NCBI GenBank assembly: GCA_904397835.1 | Contig: CAJFOV010000035.1 | Coordinates: 1-32,513 of the forward strand | Length of the DNA stretch: 32,513 nucleotides | Direction: 5' to 3' | Source: Candidatus Aristotella avistercoris | GTDB lineage: Bacteria; Bacillota; Clostridia; Oscillospirales; Ruminococcaceae | In this document: in pieces, positions 1 through 7,926 of the stretch | Position numbering within the stretch: position 1 is the first letter of the stretch | Layout: each line of letters opens with the position of its first letter | The notes under the pieces: model-generated | What the model saw: only the letters and a program-made list of their open reading frames with translations | Told to the model about the DNA's origin: nothing | Databases searched by the model: none | Translations under genes and position numbers: made by a program

Positions 1-1
1 C

Positions 2-127
2 AACCCCATGTCCACCTGGCAGGACGGGCTAATGGCAGCCTTCACCGCCCTGGTGCAGGGGGTTCTCTGCGCCGGGTGCAGCGTGTATGTGGATCAGATC
101 ATCAAACAGAGCAACAAGGAGGAATAG
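2..127 (+). CDS. C-terminal fragment of a phage holin-like small protein (cut by window edge)
   Basis: An open frame enters from the left edge and ends with TAG at 125-127, giving about 41 residues. The visible part has a short hydrophobic, alanine-rich stretch and a polar, charged tail ending KQSNKEE. It stops 3 nt before the start of a GH25 endolysin, and the endolysin ribosome site lies inside its last codons. A small membrane protein directly before a lysozyme is the usual order of a phage holin-endolysin cassette, so holin is inferred from position and composition only. The N-terminus is outside the window, so neither family nor membrane topology can be settled. Confidence 0.45.
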   Translation, partial: NPMSTWQDGLMAAFTALVQGVLCAGCSVYVDQIIKQSNKEE

Positions 128-130
128 ATC

Positions 131-988
131 ATGGGCAGCTATCTTTACAAGGGCGTGGATGTCTCCGGCATCCAAGGGGATATTGATTGGGCCAAAGCCA
201 AGGCCAACGGTGTGGACTTTGCCATTTTGAAGGCCACGGCGGGAAACACCATCACTGACAGCCGCTTTCACGCCAACATGAAACGGACACAGGCCGCCGG
301 GGTACCCGTTGGGGCCTATCACTTCTTCTATGCCTCCAATGTGGCTGAGACGAAAGCAGAGGCCCAGTATTTCTTGGACACCATCAAGGGTTATGCCTTC
401 CAGTATCCCCTGGTGCTGGATGTGGAGGGGGAGGCCTTGAACCTTCCCAAGGAGACCCTGGTGAGCCTGGTGGAGCTGTTCTGTGACATGGTGGAGGAGG
501 CTGGCTACTATGTCAGCATCTACGCCAGCGCCAGCCCCCTCAATGGGGTGCTCAACGACGAGAGGCTCAAGCGCTTTGATCTGTGGGTGGCCCAGTGGAG
601 CGACAAGGAGCCCAACATCCCCTACCCCTATGGCATGTGGCAGTACAGCAACCAGGGGAGCGTGCCCGGCATCCCGGCCCGGGTGGATCTGGACTACGCC
701 TACAAGGGCTATCCCGCCATCATGAAGCAGGCGGGCCTCAACGGCTATGGCAAAGCCCAGGCCCCGGAGGAATCTCCCAAGGCGGGCCAGCAGGTGGTGT
801 TGAACAAGGTCCCCCTCTACGGGGCGGCCACGGCAAAGGCGGCGGCTGGCACTGTCACCGGCACCTACTACCTGTATGATGGCAAGGAGGTCTCCGGCAG
901 ATACCGCATCACCAATAGCCCTGACCGGGTGGGCAAGGAGCCCATTGGCGCCAATGTCACCGGGTGGGTGGACAAAAAACATCTCTAA
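131..988 (+). CDS. GH25 phage-type endolysin (N-acetylmuramidase)
   Basis: This 285-residue protein is a glycosyl hydrolase family 25 lysozyme, which cleaves the MurNAc-GlcNAc bond of peptidoglycan. The GH25 barrel covers about residues 5-205. Visible marks are the N-terminal GVDVSG motif with Asp10, the DVE motif with Asp97 and Glu99, and the late WQYS and VDLDYAY motifs. Residues 215-285 form a separate C-terminal domain ending in GWVDKKHL, probably an SH3-like wall-binding domain. There is no signal peptide, as expected for an endolysin released through a holin. The start is fixed by AAGGAGG at 116-122. The gene follows a holin-like tail by 3 nt and ends in a strong terminator, which suggests the 3' end of a prophage late operon. 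Confidence 0.9.
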   Translation: MGSYLYKGVDVSGIQGDIDWAKAKANGVDFAILKATAGNTITDSRFHANMKRTQAAGVPVGAYHFFYASNVAETKAEAQYFLDTIKGYAFQYPLVLDVEGEALNLPKETLVSLVELFCDMVEEAGYYVSIYASASPLNGVLNDERLKRFDLWVAQWSDKEPNIPYPYGMWQYSNQGSVPGIPARVDLDYAYKGYPAIMKQAGLNGYGKAQAPEESPKAGQQVVLNKVPLYGAATAKAAAGTVTGTYYLYDGKEVSGRYRITNSPDRVGKEPIGANVTGWVDKKHL

Positions 989-998
989 CCCAGGACAA

Positions 999-1031
999 GG
1001 GGGAGGCACTAGGCCTCCCCCTCTTTTTTTG
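999..1031 (+). terminator. Rho-independent terminator after the endolysin
   Basis: A perfect 9-bp stem (999-1007 with 1013-1021) has a 5-nt loop and is followed by a T-rich run from 1022. It begins 10 nt after the endolysin stop codon. The same GGGAGGC/GCCTCCC stem core recurs in two later terminators at 3106 and 4466. Confidence 0.9.
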
Positions 1032-1111
1032 TTTGTTCTGCCAAAGCTGAGATACAACCATCTGACCGAAAGAATTGATCTTGTCAGAGAATATCAATGG
1101 ATATGATCGAT

Positions 1112-1157
1112 AGAAAAGAGATACAAGAGCAGGAAACCGTTGGGGGGGTTCCTGCTC
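1112..1157 (-). terminator. Probable terminator of the zinc-ribbon gene (minus strand)
   Basis: The arms 1127-1138 and 1147-1157 pair over 11 bp with one bulged A. On the minus strand the hairpin lies 50 nt after the stop codon at 1207 and is followed by a T-rich stretch (TTGTATCTCTTTTCT). The G-run in the loop is unusual. Confidence 0.55.
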
Positions 1158-1206
1158 GGTGGTGCCGCTGGTAAAGGCAAGTTCTTCGATTGTTCCAATG
1201 GGACTT

Positions 1207-1404
1207 TTATAACTTCTTTTGCAACTTTTCCATGTCTTTCACATAGAACTCAACATACCCACATTGCGGGCAGACGGCACAGAGGATTTCACCGACCTCT
1301 TTGCCGCGAAGTCCATCTTTTGCCACTGCAATGGGCCAACTACTTGCGACTCTGGGACAGCAATTTTCTCGCATTTCTGTTTCACAGCGCAAACACTTTC
1401 TCAT
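1207..1404 (-). CDS. Small zinc-ribbon protein, function unknown
   Basis: This 65-residue protein carries two CxxC knuckles, CLRC near the N-terminus and CPQC in the second half, plus extra cysteines between them. That is a zinc-ribbon layout. The ending VEFYVKDMEKLQKKL is typical of small stand-alone zinc-ribbon proteins in Clostridia, where the ribbon is followed by Y-V-E-F-Y. I chose the start at 1404 because GGGAGG lies 9 nt upstream; an in-frame ATG seven codons earlier (1425) has no such site. The gene stands alone between the phage lysis genes and a long non-coding stretch. No specific function can be assigned. Confidence 0.65.
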   Translation of the reverse strand: MRKCLRCETEMRENCCPRVASSWPIAVAKDGLRGKEVGEILCAVCPQCGYVEFYVKDMEKLQKKL

Positions 1405-1682
1405 GCTAAGTTCCTCCCACTCCATGTAAAGCCGTCATGCAATTCATCTCAATTAGGATTTATGATCAATTTTATGATACCAAAATTTTTTGTTTTTTGA
1501 AAGAGATGAAGGGAGATTTGTTAAATGGGGACAGATTTTGAAGACGTGACCCAAAAGTAAAATCTCCGGTCCGGTGGAGGCGACCAGGTTAGAAAGTTAC
1601 TATATTGACAGTCCCTTTCAAAAAGATCAGCGTTATTGCATGAAAATTAAAGCGATTATGATATAAATATTGGGAAAATAGC

Positions 1683-1783
1683 TTGACATAACCCCGTAAA
1701 AGTGATACAAAGAAAATAGATTCACTAAATTCATTGAAGAGATATTTCCCTTTGGGCGGCGTTGCGCCCAAAGGAAATTTTTT
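1683..1783 (+). ncRNA. Candidate short transcript (promoter plus terminator, about 65 nt)
   Basis: A consensus TTGACA (1683-1688) is followed after exactly 17 nt by TACAAA (1706-1711). About 40 nt further on, a perfect 10-bp hairpin (1749-1758 with 1765-1774) is followed by AAATTTTTT. Together they would make an RNA of about 65 nt with no coding capacity. The -10 box is weak and no known RNA family is recognised. Confidence 0.3.
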
Positions 1784-1941
1784 AAGCTGGAAATGGTAAA
1801 AAAATACTTTTTAAGAAAAATAGAACTAAAATGATGGCGCTAACAGGGATGAAATTGCAGTAGAGACACATCCAATTGCCCAGTATCCTCGAAGGGGCAG
1901 GTTCCAGAGGTCCCATGATAGGAACCAAAGATCGTATTTTT

Positions 1942-1956
1942 ACAGACTTTGTCTGT
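1942..1956 (+). promoter_or_regulatory. Inverted repeat just upstream of the lipoprotein ribosome site
   Basis: ACAGAC-TTT-GTCTGT is a perfect 6-bp inverted repeat ending about 10 nt before the AAGGAGG of the Ltp lipoprotein gene. It could be an operator or a leader hairpin that affects ribosome access. Only its sequence and position support this. Confidence 0.3.
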
Positions 1957-1978
1957 GGGTTTGAAAAGGAGGATTTGT

Positions 1979-3085
1979 ATGAAAATGAGACGAATGGTTG
2001 CGGGCCTGTTTGCCCTCTGTGTGCTGCTGGCCGGCTGTTCCCAGGAGGGTTCGTCCTCCCAGGCGGACGATTTTGCCGCAGGGACAACCACCTATCAGGT
2101 GGATGACCTGCAGTTTGAGGTGCCCAATGCATGGCTGGAGGATGTTCAAGAGGATGGCGCCTACTACTACTTTTATCCCCACACCAAGTACGATGGAACA
2201 GAATTCTTGATGATCCAGTTTTCCAACCTTTTGACCGAGGAGAGTATCACCTCAGAGGAAGCCTTTGGCGGTTATGTGGATGGAATTGTGGGATCGGCCG
2301 ATGACTACCAGGAGGATCATAAGGAGATTGCCACCAATGGGAATGGCGAAAAATACGGCAGGCTGGATTACACCTTCACGGTATCAGATGCGCCTGTGCG
2401 TGTAGTGAGCGGCATTTTTGATTCGGCGCATGGGACGGTCGCGTTTGCCCTGGCATCGGATTCGGATATCCACTATTTGGAGGAGTTCCTTCAGATCATC
2501 GATTCCGTGCAGATTGTAGCGGATGGCGATGCCTCCACCGACCGGGAAGTGATCCTTGCGGATCAGATTCCCGATGAACCGGTTTCTGAACCGGAGGCAC
2601 AGGAGGAGCCAGAAGCAGAACCGGATCCAGAGCCAGAGCCAGAGACCCCTTCTATGACCACAGGGCAATACAATGCCTTGAAGACTGCCAACCGCTATTT
2701 GGATGTTTTGCCGTTTTCTTACACGGGCCTGATTGAGCAGCTGGAGTATGAGGGTTACTCCCACGAGGAGGCTGTCTATGGCGCGGACAACTGCGGCGCG
2801 GATTGGTATGAGCAGGCCCTCCTCCAGGCGGAAAGTTATTTGGACACCATGCCCTTTTCCTATACCGGTCTGATCGAGCAGCTGGAGTATGAGGGATTCA
2901 CCCACGCCGAAGCCGTCTATGGCGCAGACAACTGCGGCGCGGATTGGTATGAACAGGCTGTTCTCCAGGCAGAGAGATATTTGGAGCTCATGTCCTTCTC
3001 CAGACAAGGTCTCATTGACCAACTGCTGTATGAGGGCTTCACCCAGGACCAGGCGGTCTATGGTGCAGAACAGAACGGCTATTAA
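1979..3085 (+). CDS. Lipoprotein with three C-terminal Ltp repeats (possible superinfection exclusion)
   Basis: This 368-residue lipoprotein has a signal peptide with lipobox LLAGC, so Cys20 would be lipid-anchored. Residues about 30-195 form a domain I do not recognise. A Glu/Pro-rich linker follows, rich in EPE. From about residue 232 come three repeats of about 48 residues, each with a PFSYTGLIEQLEYEG-type core and an AVYGADNCGADWYEQA-type end; the third is degenerate and ends the protein. These match the Ltp family (Pfam PF07553), named for the phage TP-J34 lipoprotein that blocks DNA injection by superinfecting phages. The start at 1979 is set by AAGGAGG; an in-frame ATG at 1949 has no ribosome site. 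Proximity to phage lysis genes fits lysogenic conversion, but Ltp repeats also occur in non-phage lipoproteins. Confidence 0.85.
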   Translation: MKMRRMVAGLFALCVLLAGCSQEGSSSQADDFAAGTTTYQVDDLQFEVPNAWLEDVQEDGAYYYFYPHTKYDGTEFLMIQFSNLLTEESITSEEAFGGYVDGIVGSADDYQEDHKEIATNGNGEKYGRLDYTFTVSDAPVRVVSGIFDSAHGTVAFALASDSDIHYLEEFLQIIDSVQIVADGDASTDREVILADQIPDEPVSEPEAQEEPEAEPDPEPEPETPSMTTGQYNALKTANRYLDVLPFSYTGLIEQLEYEGYSHEEAVYGADNCGADWYEQALLQAESYLDTMPFSYTGLIEQLEYEGFTHAEAVYGADNCGADWYEQAVLQAERYLELMSFSRQGLIDQLLYEGFTQDQAVYGAEQNGY

Positions 3086-3105
3086 TAGATTGACTTGTCA
3101 CAAGG

Positions 3106-3133
3106 GGGAGGCATTGAGCCTCCCTCATTTTTT
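3106..3133 (+). terminator. Terminator after the Ltp lipoprotein
   Basis: GGGAGGC (3106-3112) pairs with GCCTCCC (3118-3124) around a 5-nt loop and is followed by TCATTTTTT. It has the same stem core as the terminator after the endolysin. Confidence 0.85.
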
Positions 3134-3373
3134 GTTGGATTGGGGGTAAAATTCATGTCGCATGTTCCGCCATAAAATGAGTCTGGTGATGAACCGCTAA
3201 AATGATGCTGTCCACAGCACTTGCTGTTACCCAAAAGATGAGAGGTAGTTTGGTAGGATTCGATTGGAACTTGGAGGGGAAAGGTGTGTTGCAAGCCCCG
3301 ACTGGATCGTCCAAAGAAAAGATTGGCCTGGGAATTGTAAGAGAAACGTCACAGTTTGCAAAAGAAAAGTTGG

Positions 3374-3402
3374 TTGTTTGGGGGAATTGGACGTGCTATA
3401 AT
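3374..3402 (+). promoter_or_regulatory. Promoter of the LCP gene
   Basis: TTGTTT (3374-3379), a 17-nt spacer and a perfect TATAAT (3397-3402) preceded by TGC form a sigma-A type promoter. It lies about 50 nt before the LCP start codon. Confidence 0.75.
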
Positions 3403-3452
3403 GAAGCATACTAGCGAATGTGTCGAATGAGAGATGTGAGGATCAAAATTTT

Positions 3453-4457
3453 ATGAATATGGAAAAAAGACCGCGAAAGAAGGATGGCAAACGGATGAAG
3501 ACCCGCAACAAGGTCTTTCTCTCCATCGGTCTGGTGGTTCTGGTGCTGCTGGGCACCTGTGTGGGCCTGTTCTTCCACTACTTTGGTGGGTTGGATACCC
3601 AGGAGCTCTCCACCTCTGATCTGGATGTGAATACAGACCTCAATGGGAAATACGGGGATCAGGACATTGTGAACATCGCCCTGTTTGGCCTGGATACCAG
3701 AAACAATGATGACTCGGGCCGATCCGATGCCATCATGATTGCGTCCATCGACTTTGGCCGTGGAAAGATCAAGCTCACTTCCATCGCACGGGATACCTAT
3801 GTGACCATCCCAGGTTATGAAAACAAGACCAAGATCAACCACGCCTATGCTTATGGAGGCCCGGAGCTGGCCATCAGAACCCTCAACTACAATTTTCAGA
3901 TGAATATTGAGGACTATGTGACGGTGAACTTTGAGCAGCTGGCCTCTGTCATCGATGCCGCAGGCGGAGTGGACATCACCATTACGGAGGCGGAGCGGGT
4001 CTCAGCCAACAAGAACATCCGGGAGATCTCCTCCACAGAGCCGCTCATCCAGCAGTCCGGCACGGTCCACCTCACCGGCGCCCAGGCGGTGGGTTACTCC
4101 CGCATCCGGGAGATCGGCGGGGACGATGCCCGCACCAGCCGCCAGAGAACGGTGCTCAACGCCCTGTTCGACCAAGCGATGAACCTGAGCTGGACCAGCT
4201 ATCCGGGGCTGATCCGGGAGATGATTCCCATGGTCAAAACGTCCCTGGGATACGATGACATTCTCCAATTGGCCACCATCATGACCAAGAGCCCCACATT
4301 GGAGCAGGCCTCCTTCCCCAACAGCAAGAGCGGGGCCGGCGGCCAGACCATCAACGGCACCTGGTACTATGTCTACGACCTGGACCTGGCCAGTGAGATG
4401 CTCCACACCTTTATTTATGAGGACATTCCCCCTGAGGATCAGGAGGTTGCCCAGTAA
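3453..4457 (+). CDS. LytR-CpsA-Psr (LCP) family cell-wall polymer ligase
   Basis: This 334-residue membrane protein belongs to the LCP family, which transfers undecaprenyl-linked wall polymers such as teichoic acids or capsule to peptidoglycan outside the cell. A basic N-terminus is followed by one membrane helix (about residues 19-42). The LCP domain covers about residues 70-230. Visible motifs are NIALFGLDTR, GRSDAIM (Arg90, Asp92), SIARDTYV (Arg113, Asp114), the KINHAYAYGG segment, and later RIREIGGDDARTSRQR. The start at 3453 follows GTGAGGA at 3436-3442; the frame is also open to an ATG at 3420. It is a single-gene unit with its own promoter and terminator. Which polymer it attaches cannot be read from the sequence. 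Confidence 0.93.
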   Translation: MNMEKRPRKKDGKRMKTRNKVFLSIGLVVLVLLGTCVGLFFHYFGGLDTQELSTSDLDVNTDLNGKYGDQDIVNIALFGLDTRNNDDSGRSDAIMIASIDFGRGKIKLTSIARDTYVTIPGYENKTKINHAYAYGGPELAIRTLNYNFQMNIEDYVTVNFEQLASVIDAAGGVDITITEAERVSANKNIREISSTEPLIQQSGTVHLTGAQAVGYSRIREIGGDDARTSRQRTVLNALFDQAMNLSWTSYPGLIREMIPMVKTSLGYDDILQLATIMTKSPTLEQASFPNSKSGAGGQTINGTWYYVYDLDLASEMLHTFIYEDIPPEDQEVAQ

Positions 4458-4465
4458 TCCCATAG

Positions 4466-4489
4466 GGGGAGGCTTAGGCCTCCCCTTTT
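4466..4489 (+). terminator. Terminator after the LCP gene
   Basis: GGGGAGGC (4466-4473) pairs with GCCTCCCC (4478-4485) around a 4-nt loop, followed by TTTT. It starts 9 nt after the stop codon. Confidence 0.85.
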
Positions 4490-4580
4490 GTATGCTGAAT
4501 GTGCCATGGAACACAGCTGCATCCCCGGCAAGGGGCATTTTTTATGTTTTACCACACAGGACGGATCCACATGATCCATG

Positions 4581-4607
4581 AAAGTTCCACTGGTTATTGG
4601 GAACTTT
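4581..4607 (+). repeat. Inverted repeat in the region before recA
   Basis: AAAGTTCC (4581-4588) and GGAACTTT (4600-4607) are perfect 8-bp inverted arms with an 11-nt loop followed by TTAAG. It could be a weak terminator or a protein-binding site. The rest of 4490-4686 shows no gene. Confidence 0.35.
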
Positions 4608-4686
4608 TAAGAGAAGTATGGTGCCAGCCACACAAACCCACCAGTTGATGGATTCCCAATGGACAATCTCCTTTTGGAGGGATCGC

Positions 4687-4713
4687 GGGAGGAGCCGGCC
4701 CTCCCCCTTTTTT
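4687..4713 (+). terminator. Terminator-like hairpin upstream of recA
   Basis: GGGAGG (4687-4692) pairs with CCTCCC (4700-4705), followed by CCTTTTTT. No gene on the plus strand clearly ends just before it, so it may mark the end of read-through from the LCP region or of an unrecognised short transcript. Confidence 0.6.
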
Positions 4714-4727
4714 GTTCATGAGCGAAA

Positions 4728-4741
4728 CGAACATTTATTCG
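4728..4741 (+). promoter_or_regulatory. LexA (SOS) box upstream of recA
   Basis: CGAACATTTATTCG matches the Gram-positive LexA box (CGAACATATGTTCG-like) in both outer half-sites, with differences only near the centre. It sits 17 nt upstream of the recA -35 box. This fits SOS control of the recA operon, although boxes overlapping the promoter are more common. Confidence 0.7.
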
Positions 4742-4757
4742 ATTTTTCTTGGAACGA

Positions 4758-4786
4758 TTGCTTTTGCGTGGTAAGTGTTATATAAT
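4758..4786 (+). promoter_or_regulatory. recA operon promoter
   Basis: TTGCTT (4758-4763), a 17-nt spacer and a perfect TATAAT (4781-4786) form a sigma-A promoter. The leader to the recA start codon is about 60 nt. Confidence 0.8.
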
Positions 4787-4852
4787 AAAATCATATTCTA
4801 TCAAAAAAGAAGGGCGCTTTCTGCTAGCAGACAGAGAGGACGGAGGGCATTT

Positions 4853-5938
4853 ATGCTGGAAAAAGAAAAGGCGTTGGAGACCGCCATCAATCAAATTGAA
4901 AAGCAGTTTGGCAAGGGCGCAGTGATGAAGCTGGGCCAAAGCAGCCATTTGAATGTGGAAGCCATTCCCACCGGATCCCTGTCGCTGGACATTGCCCTGG
5001 GCATTGGCGGCGTTCCCCGGGGCCGGATCATCGAGATCTTTGGCCCTGAAAGCTCCGGTAAGACCACCGTTGCCCTGCATGTGGTGGCCGAGGCCCAAAA
5101 GCGGGGGGGAGAGGCTGTGTTTATCGATGTGGAGCACGCCCTGGACCCCGTCTACGCCAGAGCCCTGGGGGTGGATGTGGACTCTCTGCTGGTCTCCCAG
5201 CCGGACACTGGCGAGCAGGCCCTGGAGATTGCGGAGACCCTGGTGCGCTCCGGCGTCATCGACGTGGTGGTCATCGACTCGGTGGCGGCCATGGTCACCA
5301 AGGCGGAGATTGAGGGGGAGATGGGGGACACCCACGTGGGCCTGCAGGCCAGGCTCATGTCCCAGGCGCTGCGCAAACTCACCGGTGTTGTCTCCAAGAG
5401 CAACTGTGTGGCCATCTTCATCAACCAGCTGCGGGAGAAGATCGGCATTGCCTACGGCAACCCAGAGACCACCCCTGGCGGCCGGGCCCTGAAGTTCTAC
5501 TCCTCCGTACGGCTGGATGTGCGCCGGGTGGAGCAGCTGAAGAGCGGCTCTGAGGTCATTGGCAACCGCACCCGGGTCAAGGTGGTCAAAAACAAGGTGG
5601 CCCCGCCCTTTAAGGAGGCGGAGTTCGACATCATGTTCGGCCAGGGCATCTCCCGAGAGGGGGAGGTGCTGGATCTGGCGGTGAAGCTGGATCTCATCAA
5701 CAAGTCCGGCGCTTGGTTCAGCTATGGGGAGACCCGGTTGGGCCAGGGTAGGGACAATGTGAAGGAATATCTGCGCAACAACCCGGAATTCTGTGAGCAG
5801 CTTGCTGCCCAGATCATGGAGAACAAGGAGCTGCTCCAATCCATGGCCGTGCGCAACCCCAAAAAGCCTGCCTCCCTGCCCAAGGTGACCCCAAAGGTCA
5901 ATGTGGATGTGGAGGTGGAGCCAGCCCCTGGTAAGTAG
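4853..5938 (+). CDS. recA: Recombinase RecA
   Basis: This 361-residue protein is RecA, the ATP-dependent strand-exchange protein that also triggers LexA self-cleavage. The N-terminal helix [20 protein letters not shown] is canonical. Walker A is GPESSGKT at residues 64-71. Further motifs are the VDVEHALDP-type segment ([10 protein letters not shown]), [10 protein letters not shown], the L2-region INQLREKIG and the [19 protein letters not shown] block. The length is close to that of typical Firmicutes RecA. The start at 4853 follows GGAGGG at 4842-4847; the frame is open further upstream but would overlap the promoter. It is the first gene of recA-recX-rimO-pgsA. Confidence 0.98.
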   Translation: MLEKEKALETAINQIEKQFGKGAVMKLGQSSHLNVEAIPTGSLSLDIALGIGGVPRGRIIEIFGPESSGKTTVALHVVAEAQKRGGEAVFIDVEHALDPVYARALGVDVDSLLVSQPDTGEQALEIAETLVRSGVIDVVVIDSVAAMVTKAEIEGEMGDTHVGLQARLMSQALRKLTGVVSKSNCVAIFINQLREKIGIAYGNPETTPGGRALKFYSSVRLDVRRVEQLKSGSEVIGNRTRVKVVKNKVAPPFKEAEFDIMFGQGISREGEVLDLAVKLDLINKSGAWFSYGETRLGQGRDNVKEYLRNNPEFCEQLAAQIMENKELLQSMAVRNPKKPASLPKVTPKVNVDVEVEPAPGK

Positions 5939-5940
5939 GG

Positions 5941-6606
5941 ATGGTGATCACCGAGATTCGTCAGACCAAGCGGGGGCGCATCTCTGTCTATGTGGACGGG
6001 GAGTTTGCTGGAACCCTCCACCAGGAGGTTTACGCCCTCTCCCCCCTGGAAAAGGGGATGGAGGTGGAGCCGGAGGATCTGGAGGCGTACTTTGCCCAAT
6101 CCCGGGAGAAGGATGCCAAGGAGCGGGCGCTGAACCTGCTTTCCTACCGGGACCGCACAGCAAAGCAGCTGTTTGACCGTCTGAAGGAAAAGACGGACGA
6201 GGCCAGCGCCGCCCAGGCCGTGGAGCGCATGGAGGAGCTGGGCCTGGTGGACGATGTGCGCTATGCAGGGCGACTGAGCCGGGATCTGTGGAATTTGAAG
6301 CACTATGGTCCCCAGCGGATCCGCCAGGAGCTGCTGCAAAAGGGGATCGACCGCCAGGTGGCGCAGGAAGCGGTTCAAGAGCTGATGGAAGGGGTGGATC
6401 TGCAGCAGGAGCTGCAGGAGTTGGTGCTGCGCCGGTACCTGCCCCTGTTACACAATGAAAAGGATGTCAAACGCCTCATCAACCGGTTGCTGCGCATGGG
6501 CTACCGGTATGAGGATATTCTACCGGTGTTGCGGGCCTGTCAGGAGGCCGCGGCGCAGGAATCGACTGAGCTGGAGGAGGATCCATGGCTATCAAAGTGG
6601 GAATGA
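5941..6606 (+). CDS. recX: RecA regulator RecX
   Basis: This 221-residue protein is RecX, which binds RecA filaments and limits their activity. The N-terminal segment ITEIRQTKRGRISVYVDGEF and the three-helix RecX modules are visible. Module marks include ALNLLSYRDRTAKQL, LVDDVRYAGRLSRD and KHYGPQRIRQELLQKGI. The ATG lies 2 nt after the recA stop without a clear ribosome site of its own, which points to translational coupling. Its last codons overlap the rimO start by 22 nt. Confidence 0.95.
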   Translation: MVITEIRQTKRGRISVYVDGEFAGTLHQEVYALSPLEKGMEVEPEDLEAYFAQSREKDAKERALNLLSYRDRTAKQLFDRLKEKTDEASAAQAVERMEELGLVDDVRYAGRLSRDLWNLKHYGPQRIRQELLQKGIDRQVAQEAVQELMEGVDLQQELQELVLRRYLPLLHNEKDVKRLINRLLRMGYRYEDILPVLRACQEAAAQESTELEEDPWLSKWE

Positions 6607-7910
6607 TCTCCCTGGGTTGTTCCAAGAACCAGGTGGATGCGGAGATTATGCTCTCCCTGTTGGAGCAGGGGGGCTACGAGCTCTGTGGGGATGCACAGCA
6701 GTGCGACGTGGTCATCATCAACACCTGCGGGTTCATTGAGGATGCAAAGAAGGAGTCCATTGAGACCATCTTGGAGTTTTGTCAGCTGAAGGCCCTGGGC
6801 AAGGTGAAGGTGATTGTGGTCACCGGATGCCTGGCGGAGCGCTACCGCCAAGAACTGGCCCAAGAGATCCCGGAGGCGGACGTGGTTCTGGGCATTGGCC
6901 GCAACAGCGAAATTGTACAGGCCATCCAGCGGGCCCTGGCAGGCAAGCGGGTGGTGGCCTTTGGGGAGAAGGATCAGCTCCCCCTCAACGGGGACCGGGT
7001 GCTCACCACCCCCAATTACTATGCCTATCTCAAGGTGGCTGACGGCTGCAACAACCGGTGCAGCTACTGCGCCATCCCCCTGATCCGCGGGGCGTTCCGC
7101 AGCCGCAGAATGGAGGACATCATTGCTGAGGCCAAGGGCCTGGCCCGGGAGGGGGTCAAGGAGCTCAACGTGGTGGCCCAGGACACCACCCGGTATGGGG
7201 AGGATCTCTACGGCCGTCTGGCCCTGCCGGAGCTTCTGCGGGAGCTCTGCCGGATCCCGGAGATCCGCTGGGTGCGCATCCTCTACTGTTACCCGGACCG
7301 GGTCACCGATGAGCTGCTGGAGGTCATGGCCCAAGAGGAAAAGATTGTCAAGTACATGGATCTTCCCATCCAGCACGCCAGCGGCAAGGTCCTGCGGGAG
7401 ATGAACCGCCGGGGCGACCGGGCATCGCTGGAGGCTCTCATGGCCAAGATTCGGGAAAAGGTGCCCGGGGTTATCCTGCGCACCACCCTCATTGCTGGCT
7501 TCCCTGGGGAGACCCAGGAGGACTTTGCCGAGCTGTGTGAGTTTGTGCAGAATGTCAAATTTGAGCGCTTGGGCTGCTTTGCCTACTCCCAGGAGGAGAA
7601 CACCCCTGCCGGTGAACGGGAGGATCAGATCGACGAGGAGACCAAACAGCGCCGGGTGGAGGTGCTCATGACCGCTCAAATGGCCAATGTGGAGGCCTTC
7701 AACCGCTCCATGTTGGGCAAGACCCTCCCGGTGCTGGTGGAGGGCTACGAGGAGGAGAGCGGCCTGTACTATGGCCGCAGCCCCATGGATGCCCCGGACA
7801 TCGATACCAGGACCTATTTTACCGCTGCCCGCCCAGTACAGGCGGGGGACTTTGTGGATGTGACCATCCAGGACGTGCTGGAGTACGACCTGCTGGGCCA
7901 GGCCCAATAG
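6585..7910 (+). CDS. rimO: Ribosomal protein S12 methylthiotransferase RimO
   Basis: This 441-residue radical-SAM enzyme adds a methylthio group to an aspartate of ribosomal protein S12. The N-terminal UPF0004 domain has the three cluster cysteines Cys12 (SLGCSKN), Cys48 (INTCGF) and Cys82 (VTGCLAER). The radical-SAM cluster motif is CNNRCSYC (Cys155, Cys159, Cys162). A TRAM domain ends the protein. LGCSKNxVD and NTCGFIEDAKKES distinguish RimO from MiaB and MtaB. GGAGGAGG at 6570-6577 sets the start at 6585, inside the recX end. Confidence 0.95.
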   Translation: MAIKVGMISLGCSKNQVDAEIMLSLLEQGGYELCGDAQQCDVVIINTCGFIEDAKKESIETILEFCQLKALGKVKVIVVTGCLAERYRQELAQEIPEADVVLGIGRNSEIVQAIQRALAGKRVVAFGEKDQLPLNGDRVLTTPNYYAYLKVADGCNNRCSYCAIPLIRGAFRSRRMEDIIAEAKGLAREGVKELNVVAQDTTRYGEDLYGRLALPELLRELCRIPEIRWVRILYCYPDRVTDELLEVMAQEEKIVKYMDLPIQHASGKVLREMNRRGDRASLEALMAKIREKVPGVILRTTLIAGFPGETQEDFAELCEFVQNVKFERLGCFAYSQEENTPAGEREDQIDEETKQRRVEVLMTAQMANVEAFNRSMLGKTLPVLVEGYEEESGLYYGRSPMDAPDIDTRTYFTAARPVQAGDFVDVTIQDVLEYDLLGQAQ

Positions 7911-7926
7911 AGGGGGGAAGGACCGC

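Larger units (their letters stand above)
1405..1978. other. 574-nt stretch without a convincing protein gene
   Basis: The sequence is AT-rich compared with the flanking genes. Short frames here have no ribosome site or recognisable motifs. It contains a possible short transcript unit (1683-1783), a strong hairpin (1749-1774) and, just before the lipoprotein gene, a small inverted repeat (1942-1956). It lies beside phage lysis genes, so a prophage attachment site could be here, but no tRNA gene or obvious core repeat is visible. Confidence 0.5.

Noticed and set aside
1-1978. Prophage attachment site or tRNA integration target
   Set aside because: No tRNA gene or paired core repeat can be recognised; the other end of any prophage is outside the window.
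2674-3082. CRISPR-like repetition
   Set aside because: The repeated DNA is in frame and encodes the Ltp protein repeats; there are no spacers. No CRISPR array was seen elsewhere.
4778-5839. Long open frame antisense to recA
   Set aside because: It lies wholly opposite recA, has no recognisable domain and reflects the codon bias of recA on the other strand.
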